Positions 1-8,908 of a stretch of DNA of 64,000 nt are shown piece after piece (positions within the stretch are counted from its first letter, which is position 1; each line of letters starts with the position of its first letter). A program made the translations under genes and the position numbers. Below the pieces are notes generated by a model that saw nothing but the letters and a program-made list of their open reading frames with translations, was not told the DNA's origin and did not search any database. The stretch is from Rhizobium mesosinicum. GTDB taxonomy: Bacteria; Pseudomonadota; Alphaproteobacteria; Rhizobiales; Rhizobiaceae. The stretch spans positions 434,001 through 498,000 of the forward strand of contig NZ_JAEUAK010000004.1 in NCBI RefSeq assembly GCF_019511345.1. The letters run 5' to 3'.

Positions 1-16
1 ACCATCCTGGAAAGCT

Positions 17-346
17 TTATCGAACGCGTGGCACTTCGCGATGGAAGAAGCGGAAATAGGAGGCAATGAGCGCGCGGGCATTGGAGTTGGCGTCGAACTG
101 GATGCCGACGCGACCATTATGTGTCCAGCGGATGACGCCTTCGAGCAGGCCGAGATTTTCGGCTTCGATGCGGACCTTGCTGCCCGAGGCCGCATAAAGT
201 GGCGCCTTGACTTCGAGTGCTGCACCCGTAGCGGAAATATCAAGGATGCGGGCATCTACCTGGTTGTTCAGATAACGGATCTTGCCAAAAACGCGGCAAC
301 TCCTGCGGTCGGCCTTGCGGGCCGTGATCTTGAGATTGCGTACCAT
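17..346 (-). CDS. PilZ-domain protein (c-di-GMP binding candidate)
   Basis: A 109-residue protein made of little more than a PilZ domain, the family that binds cyclic di-GMP and controls motility, exopolysaccharide or adhesion. The two ligand motifs are present: an RxxxR pair at about residues 14-18 (RRSCR) and D/NxSxxG at about 36-41 (DISATG). There is no signal peptide or membrane segment, so it should be cytosolic. I use the ATG at 346, preceded by a GGGG stretch, rather than an upstream TTG at 364. It stands alone, with EamA on the same strand upstream. The target process cannot be read from the sequence. Confidence 0.8.
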   Translation of the reverse strand: MVRNLKITARKADRRSCRVFGKIRYLNNQVDARILDISATGAALEVKAPLYAASGSKVRIEAENLGLLEGVIRWTHNGRVGIQFDANSNARALIASYFRFFHREVPRVR

Positions 347-433
347 GCTTGTCCCCGTGACCAATTCGGGAGAAGCATAGGCAGCTAAGATTGAAATGCC
401 TTTAGGCGCTTATTTAAAATTGCCGCGAAAGTC

Positions 434-1315
434 TCAATTCGGCACGACCGCTCTCCGCGCCACGATATGTTCGCGCCAGACGGTAAAGATGCCCGCCGCA
501 ACTACGATAAGCGAGCCGACAATCATGTTCAGCGTCAGCGTTTCCCCGTAGATCAGCACGCCGAGGATCGAAGCGTAGACGAGCTGGATATAGGTGAGCG
601 GCTGCACGGCGGCCGCGTCGAGATTGTCATAGGCGCGGATCAGGAAATAGTGGCTCGACGTGCCGGTCAGGCAGACGGCGAGCATCCACATCCAGTCCCA
701 TCCGTGTATGGGTGTCCAGTAAAAAGGGCCAGCAAGCGTCATGACGGCAGCACCGACGACGCCCGTATAGAAGAAGCTCGTCATCGCCGAATCCTGTCGG
801 CTGACGTAACGTGTGGCAATCACGTAGAATGCGAAGTTGACGCAGGAAACGACGGCCAGAAGCAGATTGACGTCGAAGAACCCGCCTTCTGGCTTGAGGA
901 TCAGCAGCACGCCGGAAAGCCCGGTGCCGATCGCCGTCCAGCGACGCCAGCCGACCCGCTCGCCGAGAAGCGGAATGGCGAGCAGCGCCACCAGGATGGG
1001 GGTTGCGGCAAAGATCGCCTGCGAATGCGCAAGGCCGATCAGTGCAAAGCAGGTGATTGCCAGAACGACCTGCACTGCGAGCAGAATGCCGCGCGAAACC
1101 TGAAGAAACGGATGTCTCGTGCGGGCGGTGGCGGCGATACCGCCGCGCATCTTTGCCGCCAGAACCACGGTGAACAGACCGAAGGCCCAGTAGCGCACCA
1201 TCGTCACAAAGATGGGCGAATAGGCTGAACCGAGATGCTTCGAGATTGCGTCCTGCGCCGAAAAGATCGTGAGCGCGAGAAGCAGGAAGATATAGCCGTG
1301 GGTTTTGGATTTCAT
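434..1315 (-). CDS. EamA/DMT-superfamily membrane transporter
   Basis: A 293-residue, highly hydrophobic protein with about ten membrane segments arranged as two repeats, as in the drug/metabolite transporter EamA (RhaT-like) family. These are inner-membrane exporters or permeases for metabolites or amino acids. The ATG at 1315 fits the usual family length. It lies upstream of the Lrp regulator gene on the same strand, 70 bp away, so regulation by that Lrp protein is possible but not shown. Substrate unknown. Confidence 0.75.
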   Translation of the reverse strand: MKSKTHGYIFLLLALTIFSAQDAISKHLGSAYSPIFVTMVRYWAFGLFTVVLAAKMRGGIAATARTRHPFLQVSRGILLAVQVVLAITCFALIGLAHSQAIFAATPILVALLAIPLLGERVGWRRWTAIGTGLSGVLLILKPEGGFFDVNLLLAVVSCVNFAFYVIATRYVSRQDSAMTSFFYTGVVGAAVMTLAGPFYWTPIHGWDWMWMLAVCLTGTSSHYFLIRAYDNLDAAAVQPLTYIQLVYASILGVLIYGETLTLNMIVGSLIVVAAGIFTVWREHIVARRAVVPN

Positions 1316-1385
1316 GTCTTGCCGTTAAAGCGGGAGATACCCGCTACGCTAAGCTAGGGCAGGATTCCAAGGGCTTTGCAAGGGC

Positions 1386-1847
1386 TCAAAGGCCGACATT
1401 CGGCCTGTCGATGATTTCGCGCAGCGCAAAGCTCGAGTTGATCTTTACGACATGCGGCAGCGCCGAAAGCCAGTCTCGATGGATGCGCTCATAATCTTCC
1501 AGGTCACGGGCGGCGACCCGCAGGATATAGTCGTACTCACCGGACATCAGGTAGCAGACGAGCACGTTCGGGCAACGTTTCACTGCTGCCTCGAATTCCG
1601 ACAGCGTCTTGGCGAACTGGCCGGACAGCGAGATGTGCACGATCGCGATCATCTTGTAATCGAGCGCCTTGTGTGAAAGCCGCGCATGATAGCCGCTGAT
1701 GACGTCGCTTTTTTCGAGAATGTCGAGCCGCCGCGAACAGGCCGAAGGCGACAGCCCGACCTTGTCGGCGAGCTCCGCATTGGTGATGCGAGCATTGATC
1801 TGCAATGCCTTCAGAATCGCAAGATCGATATTGTCGAGGTCTGACAT
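1386..1847 (-). CDS. aldR: Lrp/AsnC-family regulator, probable AldR
   Basis: A 153-residue Lrp/AsnC regulator. The N-terminal winged helix-turn-helix (about residues 4-60, including [15 protein letters not shown]) is followed by the RAM/AsnC ligand-binding domain (about 65-150). The start is the ATG at 1847, because the reading frame further upstream is alien to the family. It is divergent from ald across 157 bp. In R. leguminosarum an Lrp-like AldR beside alanine dehydrogenase activates that gene in response to alanine; the same arrangement here is the basis for the name. The regulator probably binds the inverted repeat in the shared promoter and also controls itself. Confidence 0.85.
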   Translation of the reverse strand: MSDLDNIDLAILKALQINARITNAELADKVGLSPSACSRRLDILEKSDVISGYHARLSHKALDYKMIAIVHISLSGQFAKTLSEFEAAVKRCPNVLVCYLMSGEYDYILRVAARDLEDYERIHRDWLSALPHVVKINSSFALREIIDRPNVGL

Positions 1848-1859
1848 TCGAAGAACTTT

Positions 1860-1891
1860 CGAAAATTGGCGCAATGACGCAACAATCTTCG
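1860..1891. promoter_or_regulatory. Candidate Lrp/AldR operator between aldR and ald
   Basis: An imperfect inverted repeat with 9-base arms, CGAAAATTG (1860-1868) and CAATCTTCG (1883-1891), 8 of 9 matching, separated by 14 bases. It sits 13 bp upstream of the aldR start in the only gap between the divergent genes. Arm spacing of about two helical turns suits an Lrp-type dimer. Operator function is inferred from position and symmetry. Confidence 0.5.
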
Positions 1892-2004
1892 AAACTTCTC
1901 GTTTATGCAAATCCTCTTTGCAAGGACATTTCGTTGCTGTGGTGGTTGGATTTAGGGGTGAGAAAACGCTCCGCGGATGCGGATATAAAATGAGAGGAAC
2001 GCGT

Positions 2005-3123
2005 ATGCGTGTCGGCTGCCCGAAGGAAATCAAGAACCATGAATACCGCGTCGGCCTGACGCCGGCTTCGGTGAGAGAGTACGTCGCCCACGGCCACGAG
2101 GTCTGGGTGGAAACCAAGGCGGGTTCTGGCATTGGTGCCGATGACGCCGCCTACGTGGCTGCTGGCGCGAAGATCGCCGCCTCCGCCAAGGATATTTTTG
2201 AAAAGTGCGACATGATCGTCAAGGTCAAGGAGCCCCAGCCGTCGGAATGGGCGCAGCTCCGCGACGGTCAGCTTCTTTACACCTATCTGCATCTCGCGCC
2301 CGATCCGGAACAGACCAAGGGTCTGCTCGCCTCCGGCGTTACGGCAATCGCCTATGAGACGGTGACCGACGATCGCGGCGGCCTGCCGCTTCTGGCGCCG
2401 ATGTCCGAAGTCGCCGGTCGTCTGTCGATCCAGGCCGGCGCAACCGCGCTGCAAAAGGCCAATGGCGGCCTCGGCATCCTGCTCGGTGGCGTGCCCGGCG
2501 TTCTCCCGGCAAAGGTCGCGATCATCGGCGGCGGCGTCGTCGGCCTGCACGCAGCCAAGATGGCTGCCGGTCTCGGTGCTGATGTCAGCATCCTCGACAA
2601 GTCACTGCCGCGCCTGCGCCAGCTCGACGACATCTTCAACGGCCGTATCCATACGCGCTATTCGAGTATTCAGGCACTGGAAGAAGAGGTTTTCTCCGCC
2701 GATCTCGTTATTGGGGCGGTGCTGATCCCCGGCGCTGCCGCGCCGAAGCTCGTGACCCGCGAAATGCTCTCTGGCATGAAGAAGGGCTCCGTCATCGTCG
2801 ACGTCGCTATCGACCAGGGCGGCTGCTTCGAAACCTCACATGCGACAACGCATTCCGAGCCAACCTATGTCGTTGACGGGGTTGTGCATTACTGTGTCGC
2901 CAACATGCCCGGCGCCGTTCCCGTCACGTCTGCCCACGCGCTGAACAATGCGACGCTCGTCCACGGCCTCGCACTCGCCGATCGCGGCCTACGCGCCATC
3001 GCCGAGGACAAGCACCTGCGCAACGGCTTGAACGTCCACAGGGGCCGCATCACCAACAAACCGGTCGCTGACGCGCTTGGTTATGAAGCCGTCGCGCCGG
3101 AAAGCGCCTTGAACGTAGCGTAA
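2005..3123 (+). CDS. ald: Alanine dehydrogenase
   Basis: A 372-residue NAD-dependent L-alanine dehydrogenase, catalysing reversible oxidative deamination of L-alanine to pyruvate and ammonium in the cytosol. The N-terminal catalytic domain begins [10 protein letters not shown] and is followed by a Rossmann fold with [10 protein letters not shown] around residues 173-182. Length is standard for the family. The ATG at 2005 follows a GAGAGG ribosome site. In rhizobia this enzyme makes or degrades alanine in bacteroids. It is divergent from aldR, which probably controls it, and ends in a hairpin terminator lying inside the convergent DUF1203 gene. Confidence 0.95.
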   Translation: MRVGCPKEIKNHEYRVGLTPASVREYVAHGHEVWVETKAGSGIGADDAAYVAAGAKIAASAKDIFEKCDMIVKVKEPQPSEWAQLRDGQLLYTYLHLAPDPEQTKGLLASGVTAIAYETVTDDRGGLPLLAPMSEVAGRLSIQAGATALQKANGGLGILLGGVPGVLPAKVAIIGGGVVGLHAAKMAAGLGADVSILDKSLPRLRQLDDIFNGRIHTRYSSIQALEEEVFSADLVIGAVLIPGAAAPKLVTREMLSGMKKGSVIVDVAIDQGGCFETSHATTHSEPTYVVDGVVHYCVANMPGAVPVTSAHALNNATLVHGLALADRGLRAIAEDKHLRNGLNVHRGRITNKPVADALGYEAVAPESALNVA

Positions 3124-3139
3124 ACCAGCTGACTCAAGG

Positions 3140-3649
3140 TCAGGTGAAGGCGCCGGCTTCCGCAAGGGCCGGCGCTTTTACTTTGTCGATCCGACACTGG
3201 TAGCAATTGTTACGCGCCGAGCGCACATGCACATAAGCGATATCGGGCCGAGCGAGCAGTTCCTCCGCATAGGCCGGAATCTTGTTGATCGCCGTCACCG
3301 CGCCAGTGCCATAAACGATCCTGTCGTTCTCATTATAACCTCGCACAATGAAGTCGCGGCTCGTGGTCAGGACGGGAGGCAGGATTTCGTCAGCGGAATA
3401 GCGTTGGCAGGGGTGCTTGTGCAGAAAGATCGGACCGGTTTCCGCATAGGGCTGCAGCTCTGGAAAAGGCCGATAGGCAAAGACGAAAAGCTCTTCGCCG
3501 TTATCGATATTCCTCAGGCAATGCCGACAGGGAAAACCCTCGCCATCGGAAACAAGCGTTTCCGGCAAACGATCATAGGCGTCGCGTCCGCCATTCCAGA
3601 GCGCTTCCGCTTCTGCTGTGGGCATGGCGGAAAATTGAATGCTGTTCAT
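3140..3649 (-). CDS. DUF1203-domain protein
   Basis: A 169-residue protein matching the DUF1203 family as I know it: a cysteine near the middle (FPCRHCLRN), a loop with IFLHKHPC, a conserved RGY segment, and a C-terminal YVHVRSARNNCYQCRID block with several cysteines. The function of this family is not known. The ATG at 3649 has a good AGGAGA site. It converges on ald with only 16 bp between stop codons, and its last codons carry the ald terminator. Probably monocistronic, possibly read together with the minus-strand operon upstream. Confidence 0.75.
   Translation of the reverse strand: MNSIQFSAMPTAEAEALWNGGRDAYDRLPETLVSDGEGFPCRHCLRNIDNGEELFVFAYRPFPELQPYAETGPIFLHKHPCQRYSADEILPPVLTTSRDFIVRGYNENDRIVYGTGAVTAINKIPAYAEELLARPDIAYVHVRSARNNCYQCRIDKVKAPALAEAGAFT
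3150..3179 (+). terminator. Intrinsic terminator of ald inside the DUF1203 coding end
   Basis: Hairpin GCGCCGGC (3150-3157), 10-base loop, GCCGGCGC (3168-3175), then TTTT on the plus strand. There is no T-run on the minus strand, so it acts for ald only. It overlaps the last ten or so codons of the convergent DUF1203 gene. Confidence 0.75.
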
Positions 3650-3747
3650 GGCAAATCTCCTCGTGAGCTTTGCCATAGTGTCTGCGCTTCAAGCCGTCTA
3701 AACCACCCGATTCTTGCCTGAACCAACGGGGCTCGGGACCAGCGCAA

Positions 3748-4308
3748 TCAGCCTCTTCTGGCTAGTTCCAGCAATTCCTTGTCGCTCAGCGGACGAACGA
3801 TCCCGGTTCCCGTAGAGACAGGAGAGAAGCCAAACATCTGATAGAGCTGCAGTGCGCGCGGATGATCAAGATTGTTGGTGGTCGTCGTGACCTTCTTCGG
3901 GTTCAAGGTCCAGATGGCGTAGAGCGCCTGAAGCAGGAACCATTTGCCGATACCGAGGCCGAGCGCGTGCTCGATGAGCCCGAAATGGGAAAGCTCGATC
4001 ATATCCTCGTCCTCGCAAAGATATTCGTAGAAGCCGGCGGGGGCGCCGTTGACGTAGAGAACGCTGATATTGTTGCGCTTGTCGTGCAGCGTCGCTGCCA
4101 GTTCCTCGTCGCTCATCCGCAGCCGGTCGACCCATTGCCAGCGTGCGCCAACCTGCCGGTAGAGATAGCGGTAGAAGGCGAGCGGGATTCCTGGTGCCCG
4201 CATGATCGCCGTCTGGATGTTGACGGGTACAGGCAGACTTGCCTTCGGCGGCGCAACCATTTCAAGCCGCGTGATATGAGCCTTGAGCGAGGCGGGGGTC
4301 TTTCCCAT
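3748..4308 (-). CDS. GNAT-family N-acetyltransferase
   Basis: A 186-residue GNAT-type acyltransferase. The acetyl-CoA site region reads LGLGIGKWFLLQAL at about residues 112-125, close to the consensus Q/RxxGxG/A, followed by the typical late strand with NNLDHPRALQLYQMFGF. Substrate not predictable. The ATG at 4308 was chosen because the stop codon of sseA lies 4 bp upstream; a weaker site precedes it and a downstream ATG is possible. It is the last gene of the apparent operon cysK - alaX - sseA - GNAT. Confidence 0.75.
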   Translation of the reverse strand: MGKTPASLKAHITRLEMVAPPKASLPVPVNIQTAIMRAPGIPLAFYRYLYRQVGARWQWVDRLRMSDEELAATLHDKRNNISVLYVNGAPAGFYEYLCEDEDMIELSHFGLIEHALGLGIGKWFLLQALYAIWTLNPKKVTTTTNNLDHPRALQLYQMFGFSPVSTGTGIVRPLSDKELLELARRG

Positions 4309-4312
4309 GGCG

Positions 4313-5182
4313 TCAGGCTTTGACCGGTTCCGGCGGGCCGGTGACGACAGGCGTATCCTCGCGGCTGCCCCATTCGCTCCAGGAGCCGTCGTAGAGCTTG
4401 TTATCGGTATGCCCCAGCGATTCCAGCGCAAGCGTGATGATGGCAGCGGTAATGCCCGATCCGCAGGAGGTGACGACCGGCTTGGAGAGATCGATACCTG
4501 CATCCTCGATCGTCTGCTTCAGTTCCGGTAGCGATTTGAAGCGGCCTTGATTGGCAAAGACGCCTGATGGCAGGCTGCGGGCGCCAGGCATATGGCCGGA
4601 GCGCATGCCGGCACGCGGTTCTGGCTCGGTTGCTGCGAAACGGCCTGCGCTGCGAGCATCGGCGATCTGCAGCGCAGCGCTGGAAACGATATCGCGCATC
4701 TGCTCGAGATGGACGACGCGGCTGGCATCATAATTCGTCTTGAAGGTCGCCTGTGCATAGCGTGGCACTTCGGTTTCGAGCGGCCGTCCTTCGGCCTTCC
4801 AGCCGTCCAACCCGCCGTCGAGCACGAAGACGTTCTTTGCGCCCATCACCCGGAACAGCCACCAGACGCGCGGCGAGGCGAACATGCCGATACCGTCATA
4901 GACGACGATGCGGTCGTTCTCGCCGATGCCGAGCTTGCCAACTTCCGTGGCGAAATAATCGGGGGAGGGGATCGTGTGCGGCAGGTTCGTCGAGTGGTCG
5001 GCGATCTTGTCCTGATCGAAACGGATGGCGCCCGGAATATGGCCGGCGGCATATTCCGCATCGGCATCGCGTTTCTGCGCCGGAAGATAGAACGATGCGT
5101 CGAGCACCCGCAGATCGGGCTTGCCGAGTTCGGCCTGCAGCCAGTCTGCCGACACGACGAAACGGCTCTTGGTGTCGCTCAT
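4313..5182 (-). CDS. sseA: 3-mercaptopyruvate / thiosulfate sulfurtransferase
   Basis: A 289-residue tandem-rhodanese enzyme that moves sulfane sulfur from 3-mercaptopyruvate (or thiosulfate) to an acceptor. Two rhodanese domains are visible: an inactive N-terminal one (GHIPGAIRFD near residue 48) and a catalytic C-terminal one with Cys240 in CGSGIT, the loop typical of mercaptopyruvate rather than thiosulfate sulfurtransferases. Length matches the family. It lies between alaX (21 bp upstream) and the acetyltransferase (4 bp downstream), so it is co-transcribed with cysK in a sulfur/cysteine setting. Confidence 0.92.
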   Translation of the reverse strand: MSDTKSRFVVSADWLQAELGKPDLRVLDASFYLPAQKRDADAEYAAGHIPGAIRFDQDKIADHSTNLPHTIPSPDYFATEVGKLGIGENDRIVVYDGIGMFASPRVWWLFRVMGAKNVFVLDGGLDGWKAEGRPLETEVPRYAQATFKTNYDASRVVHLEQMRDIVSSAALQIADARSAGRFAATEPEPRAGMRSGHMPGARSLPSGVFANQGRFKSLPELKQTIEDAGIDLSKPVVTSCGSGITAAIITLALESLGHTDNKLYDGSWSEWGSREDTPVVTGPPEPVKA

Positions 5183-5203
5183 GATGATCTCCCCAAATAT
5201 CGT

Positions 5204-5944
5204 CTATAAGGCTTCGCCGCCGGGCTGGCCGAAGCGAATGCGGAAGCGCCTGTTCTCTTTGCCCTTCTTCTCAATTTTGGCAATATGAATTTGGCCGACT
5301 TCCTGTGTTTCCGAAACATGCGTGCCGCCGCAGGGCTGGCTGTCGATGGCGGAGTTCTCGCCGATGCAGACGAGGCTGACGCGACCGAGTCCAACAGGCG
5401 GGCGCACATTTTTCGATTTGACGATGCCGGGATTGGCCGCAAGCTCCTCGTCCGTAATCCACTGAAGATAGACCGGATGGTTCTGGTTGACGAGGTCCAT
5501 CAGCTTGGCCGTCACATCGTCCTTGTCGATCGTGTCGGTCATGTCGAAGTCGACGCGGCTTTCTTCCTCGCCGACGGCGGCCCCCGTGATCGGATAGGAA
5601 CAGACGACGGACAGGAGATGGCAGGCCGTGTGCATGCGCATCAGCTTGTAGCGGCGCGGCCAATCGATGTGCAGCACCAGCTTTTCGCTGATCTGAGGCC
5701 GCGCCTGGCCTTCCAGCGGTACATGGATGATGATGTCCTTGGTCGCGCCGTGTTTTGCCTGGCCAAGCTCTATTTTGGAGCCGTCGGCCCGTTCGAAGAA
5801 GCCGGTATCGCCCGGCTGCCCGCCCGATGTCGCGTAGAAGCAGGTCTGATCCAGCTCGATGCCCCCGTCCTCGTGAACGGCCGTGACGACCGCTTCGCAT
5901 GTGGAAAGATAGAAGTCGTCACGGTAGAGGGCATTGACTGGCAT
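5204..5944 (-). CDS. alaX: AlaX-type alanyl-tRNA editing protein
   Basis: A 246-residue stand-alone homologue of the alanyl-tRNA synthetase editing domain. Both zinc motifs are intact: HxxxH at 105-109 (HTACH) and CxxxH at 205-209 (CGGTH). Such proteins hydrolyse Ser-tRNA(Ala) or Gly-tRNA(Ala). The N-terminal part (ATSGGQPGDTG) matches the AlaX-M class, which has the extra domain before the editing core. It starts 6 bp after cysK and precedes sseA, hence the same operon. Why an editing factor sits with cysteine genes is not obvious. Confidence 0.9.
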   Translation of the reverse strand: MPVNALYRDDFYLSTCEAVVTAVHEDGGIELDQTCFYATSGGQPGDTGFFERADGSKIELGQAKHGATKDIIIHVPLEGQARPQISEKLVLHIDWPRRYKLMRMHTACHLLSVVCSYPITGAAVGEEESRVDFDMTDTIDKDDVTAKLMDLVNQNHPVYLQWITDEELAANPGIVKSKNVRPPVGLGRVSLVCIGENSAIDSQPCGGTHVSETQEVGQIHIAKIEKKGKENRRFRIRFGQPGGEAL

Positions 5945-5950
5945 GGAGGC

Positions 5951-6991
5951 TCACGCTGCGGGTTCGTAGGGTATCTTGATATCCGTCGAGCCGACCATCC
6001 ATGGAGGAATCGGCAGCCCCTTGGACGAAAGGAAATCCGGATTGAAGAGCTTGGACTGATAGCGGTTGCCATAGTCGCAGAGGATTGTCACGACCGTGTG
6101 GCCAGGGCCGAGATCCCTGGCGAGGCGAACCGCACCGGCAATATTGATCGCCGAGGAGCCACCCAAGCAAAGTCCCTCATGCTCGACCAGATCGAAGAGG
6201 TAGGGAAGCGCCTCGGCATCGGTGACGTGGTAAGAGAAATCCGGCGTGAAGCCTTCCAGATTGGCAGTAATGCGCCCCTGGCCGATACCTTCCGTGATCG
6301 ATGATCCCTCCGACTTCAGCGCGCCGTTCGCGTAGAATTCGTAGAGCGCGGCACCCTCGGGATCGGCGATGCCGATCTTGATGTCCTTGTTGAAGCCCCT
6401 GAGGCCTGCCGCGACACCGGCAAGCGTGCCGCCCGAGCCGACCGAGCAGATGAAGCCGTCAATCATGCCTTCGGTATCGTTCCAGATCTCGGGTGCCGTC
6501 GTTTCGATATGCGCCTGGCGATTGGCGATATTGTCGAATTGGTTGGCCCAGATCGCGCCGTTCGGCTCGCTCTTGGCGAGCTGCTCGGCAAGGCGGCCGG
6601 AAACCTTCACGTAATTATTCGGGTTCTTGTAGGGAACAGCCGGAACTTCGACGAGCTCGGCGCCGAGCAGCCGCAGCGCATCCTTTTTTTCCTGGCTCTG
6701 TGTTTCCGGAATGACAATCACAGTGCGGTAACCGAGCGCCTTGGCGACGAGCGTCAGGCCGATCCCGGTATTTCCAGCCGTGCCTTCAACGATGACCCCG
6801 CCGGGCTTGAGCAGGCCCTTTCTCTCGGCGTCACGGATGATGTAGAGCGCCGCTCGGTCCTTCACGGACTGCCCGGGATTGAGAAACTCGGCTTTGCCGA
6901 GAATGGTGCAGCCGGTCGCCTCGGAAACACCCTTGAGCTTGATGAGGGGCGTGTGGCCGATAGCCTCGATGACGGAGGGGTGGAAGGTCAT
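5951..6991 (-). CDS. cysK: Cysteine synthase (PLP-dependent, CysK/CBS family)
   Basis: A 346-residue fold-type II PLP enzyme that makes L-cysteine from O-acetylserine and sulfide. Lys44 in QSVKDRAAL is the Schiff-base lysine, and GTAGNTGIGL near residues 70-79 is the substrate loop; a GSGGTLAGV phosphate-binding loop follows near 185. It is about 25-35 residues longer than E. coli CysK, which fits a second CysK class common in rhizobia. The ATG at 6991 has an upstream GAGG. It is the first gene of the minus-strand operon with alaX, sseA and a GNAT gene. Cystathionine synthase activity is an alternative. Confidence 0.88.
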   Translation of the reverse strand: MTFHPSVIEAIGHTPLIKLKGVSEATGCTILGKAEFLNPGQSVKDRAALYIIRDAERKGLLKPGGVIVEGTAGNTGIGLTLVAKALGYRTVIVIPETQSQEKKDALRLLGAELVEVPAVPYKNPNNYVKVSGRLAEQLAKSEPNGAIWANQFDNIANRQAHIETTAPEIWNDTEGMIDGFICSVGSGGTLAGVAAGLRGFNKDIKIGIADPEGAALYEFYANGALKSEGSSITEGIGQGRITANLEGFTPDFSYHVTDAEALPYLFDLVEHEGLCLGGSSAINIAGAVRLARDLGPGHTVVTILCDYGNRYQSKLFNPDFLSSKGLPIPPWMVGSTDIKIPYEPAA

Positions 6992-7272
6992 GGAATCTGC
7001 CTCGTTTCAGCATAGTTTAGGAACGGTCTTTTCCCTTCACAAGGCGGCATTGGCAAGAAATCCTATTCCATGCCTTTTAAGCCGACGATAAAATTAGTCT
7101 TCCGTTTCCGGCCTTTCGCTCAGTGGCAGTGGCGCCGGCTCCTTCCGGCAGGTCGTGGGGTTACCTCATCGGCCGAAAGCAGCCACAATGCTGTGATAGA
7201 GCCATTATCCCGGGAGAGATGAGGAGCTTCCGGGCCTGTATTCGCAAAAACTGGCAGACCGGAGGAAGTGTC

Positions 7273-8106
7273 ATGCGTAATTTCATCGCCCGCCCGGAAC
7301 ATGGTATCGTCTGGATTTCCGGTGCGAGTTCCGGAATAGGCCGGGCACTTGCGCTGAAACTCGCAGGCGAGGGATACAAGGTCGCCGTCACCGCCCGCAA
7401 TCACGATAAACTGGTGGAATTGCAGGTCGAGGCGGCTGGATTGTCTGGCAGCATCATCGTGCTCGATGGCGATGTGACCGATGCCGAAGACATGGAACAT
7501 GTCATGGCCTCGATCGAATATGAGCATGGTGCGCTTGCCATGGCGATCCTGTGTGCAAGCGTCTATCAGCCCGTCCACGGCGAAGATCTGAACCGGGCCG
7601 ATTTCGAGAAAACTTTTGCCGTTAACCTGTCAGGCGTCGTCAACTGTCTGCTGCCGGCGATCCGCCACATGAAGGCGAAGGGGCAGGGGCAAATTGCCGT
7701 CGTTTCCTCGGTAACGGGCTACACGGGATTGCCGACCAGTGCCGCTTACGGCGCGACCAAGGCTGCTCTGATCAACATGGCCGAAAGCCTGAAATTCGAT
7801 CTCGACAAGATCGGCATCCGCATCCAACTCATCAATCCAGGTTTCGTCGATACGCCGGCAACGCGCAAAAATATTTTTCCCATGCAGGCGCTGGTTTCGC
7901 CCGAGGCTGCGGCAGAGCGTATTGCGGTGGGCCTCAAGTCGCAGGCTTTCGAGATTACCTTCCCGAAGCGCTTCACCTATATGCTGAAGTTCCTCCGGAT
8001 CTTGCCCTATGGTCTTTATTTCACGCTGGTGAACCGCGTCACCGCTTGGGGTGAACGGCCCGTCGACGACAGTCACCGATCGGCGACCCCGCATCCGGCC
8101 GAGTGA
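7273..8106 (+). CDS. Short-chain dehydrogenase/reductase
   Basis: A 277-residue SDR-family oxidoreductase using NAD(P). Seen motifs are the cofactor loop GASSGIG at 17-23 and the catalytic Ser plus YxxxK pair (SSVTGYTG then YGATK). The conserved NNAG strand, however, reads LCAS, which is unusual. The ATG at 7273 follows a strong GGAGGAAG site. The C-terminal tail resembles the group of SDRs that act on lipid-like or bulky substrates near the membrane, but the substrate cannot be named. It is monocistronic and converges on the next gene. Confidence 0.85.
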   Translation: MRNFIARPEHGIVWISGASSGIGRALALKLAGEGYKVAVTARNHDKLVELQVEAAGLSGSIIVLDGDVTDAEDMEHVMASIEYEHGALAMAILCASVYQPVHGEDLNRADFEKTFAVNLSGVVNCLLPAIRHMKAKGQGQIAVVSSVTGYTGLPTSAAYGATKAALINMAESLKFDLDKIGIRIQLINPGFVDTPATRKNIFPMQALVSPEAAAERIAVGLKSQAFEITFPKRFTYMLKFLRILPYGLYFTLVNRVTAWGERPVDDSHRSATPHPAE

Positions 8107-8243
8107 TCAGCGGTGCGAAAAGATCACCTACCGCACATTTGTTGTAGGCGCGGAAGCCTGCCTCGCAATAGAACAGGCTGCCCATTGTCTTGCCTGAGGG
8201 TCTTTTGTGCAGGCAATCGGATCGGTTTCATAAAACATACATG

Positions 8244-8266
8244 AAAAAGGCCGGTCGAGCCGGCCT
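8244..8266 (-). terminator. Intrinsic terminator downstream of the small exported protein
   Basis: Stem AGGCCGG/CCGGCCT (8248-8254 with 8260-8266), 5-base loop, followed on the minus strand by a T-run. It lies 22 bp after the stop of the gene at 8288-8611. Confidence 0.75.
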
Positions 8267-8287
8267 CTCTCAATGATCTTTGACTGA

Positions 8288-8611
8288 TCAGTTGTCGTAT
8301 TCCCGGCAGGCTTCGCTGATCGAAGCGCCGCTTTGGCCGCCGCGTGTATCAACACCCGTGTTCTGCTGCGGCATTCCGGGGCAATCGATGGCCTGACCGC
8401 CGATGCTCTGCGTCGTCATCGGATCTACCGGGCTAACGGGAACCGGATGAATGCCGTTATCGTCATTCGTATAGTCCGACGAATAGTTACCCGAGCCCGG
8501 GTCCGTAGAGCCGCCATTGGTGGGGCCGATGCTATCGGGATTGGACTGGGCAAATGCCGACGAAGCCATGCCGATGGCAAGCAACGAAGCGGCGATAAGG
8601 GATTTACGCAT
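8288..8611 (-). CDS. Small exported protein of unknown function
   Basis: A 107-residue protein with a clear Sec signal peptide (MRKSLIAASLLAIGMASSAFA, cleavage after about residue 21). The mature part is rich in Gly, Ser, Asn, Asp and Pro and looks disordered. It has two cysteines, near residues 87 and 102, that could form a disulfide in the periplasm. A very good AGGAGG site precedes the ATG at 8611, and a terminator follows, so it is a stand-alone transcript. I do not recognise a family. Confidence 0.75.
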   Translation of the reverse strand: MRKSLIAASLLAIGMASSAFAQSNPDSIGPTNGGSTDPGSGNYSSDYTNDDNGIHPVPVSPVDPMTTQSIGGQAIDCPGMPQQNTGVDTRGGQSGASISEACREYDN

Positions 8612-8908
8612 GGGAGCTATCCTCCTTCGATTTTCATCTTTGGTGACCCTTTCCTAACCCCCGAAAAAACTCCTGGTTCCAAATTAAGGCTTCAAAATTT
8701 AAGCGGGCTGGTTGAGACAATCGCGCACGGTCACGCATATCTGGCAGCTGCTGACTATATCGCGGGCAGCAGTTTCTGATGCCGGCGATGGATTTTTCCA
8801 GCTTTCTAAGAAGTTTTGGAGCTTCATTTCTTTAGTTGATAAAATTTATGGATAATTCTGGCGGAGATGCGTCGCGCCAGTTTGCTGCTCATACGCCAGG
8901 AGATAGCA

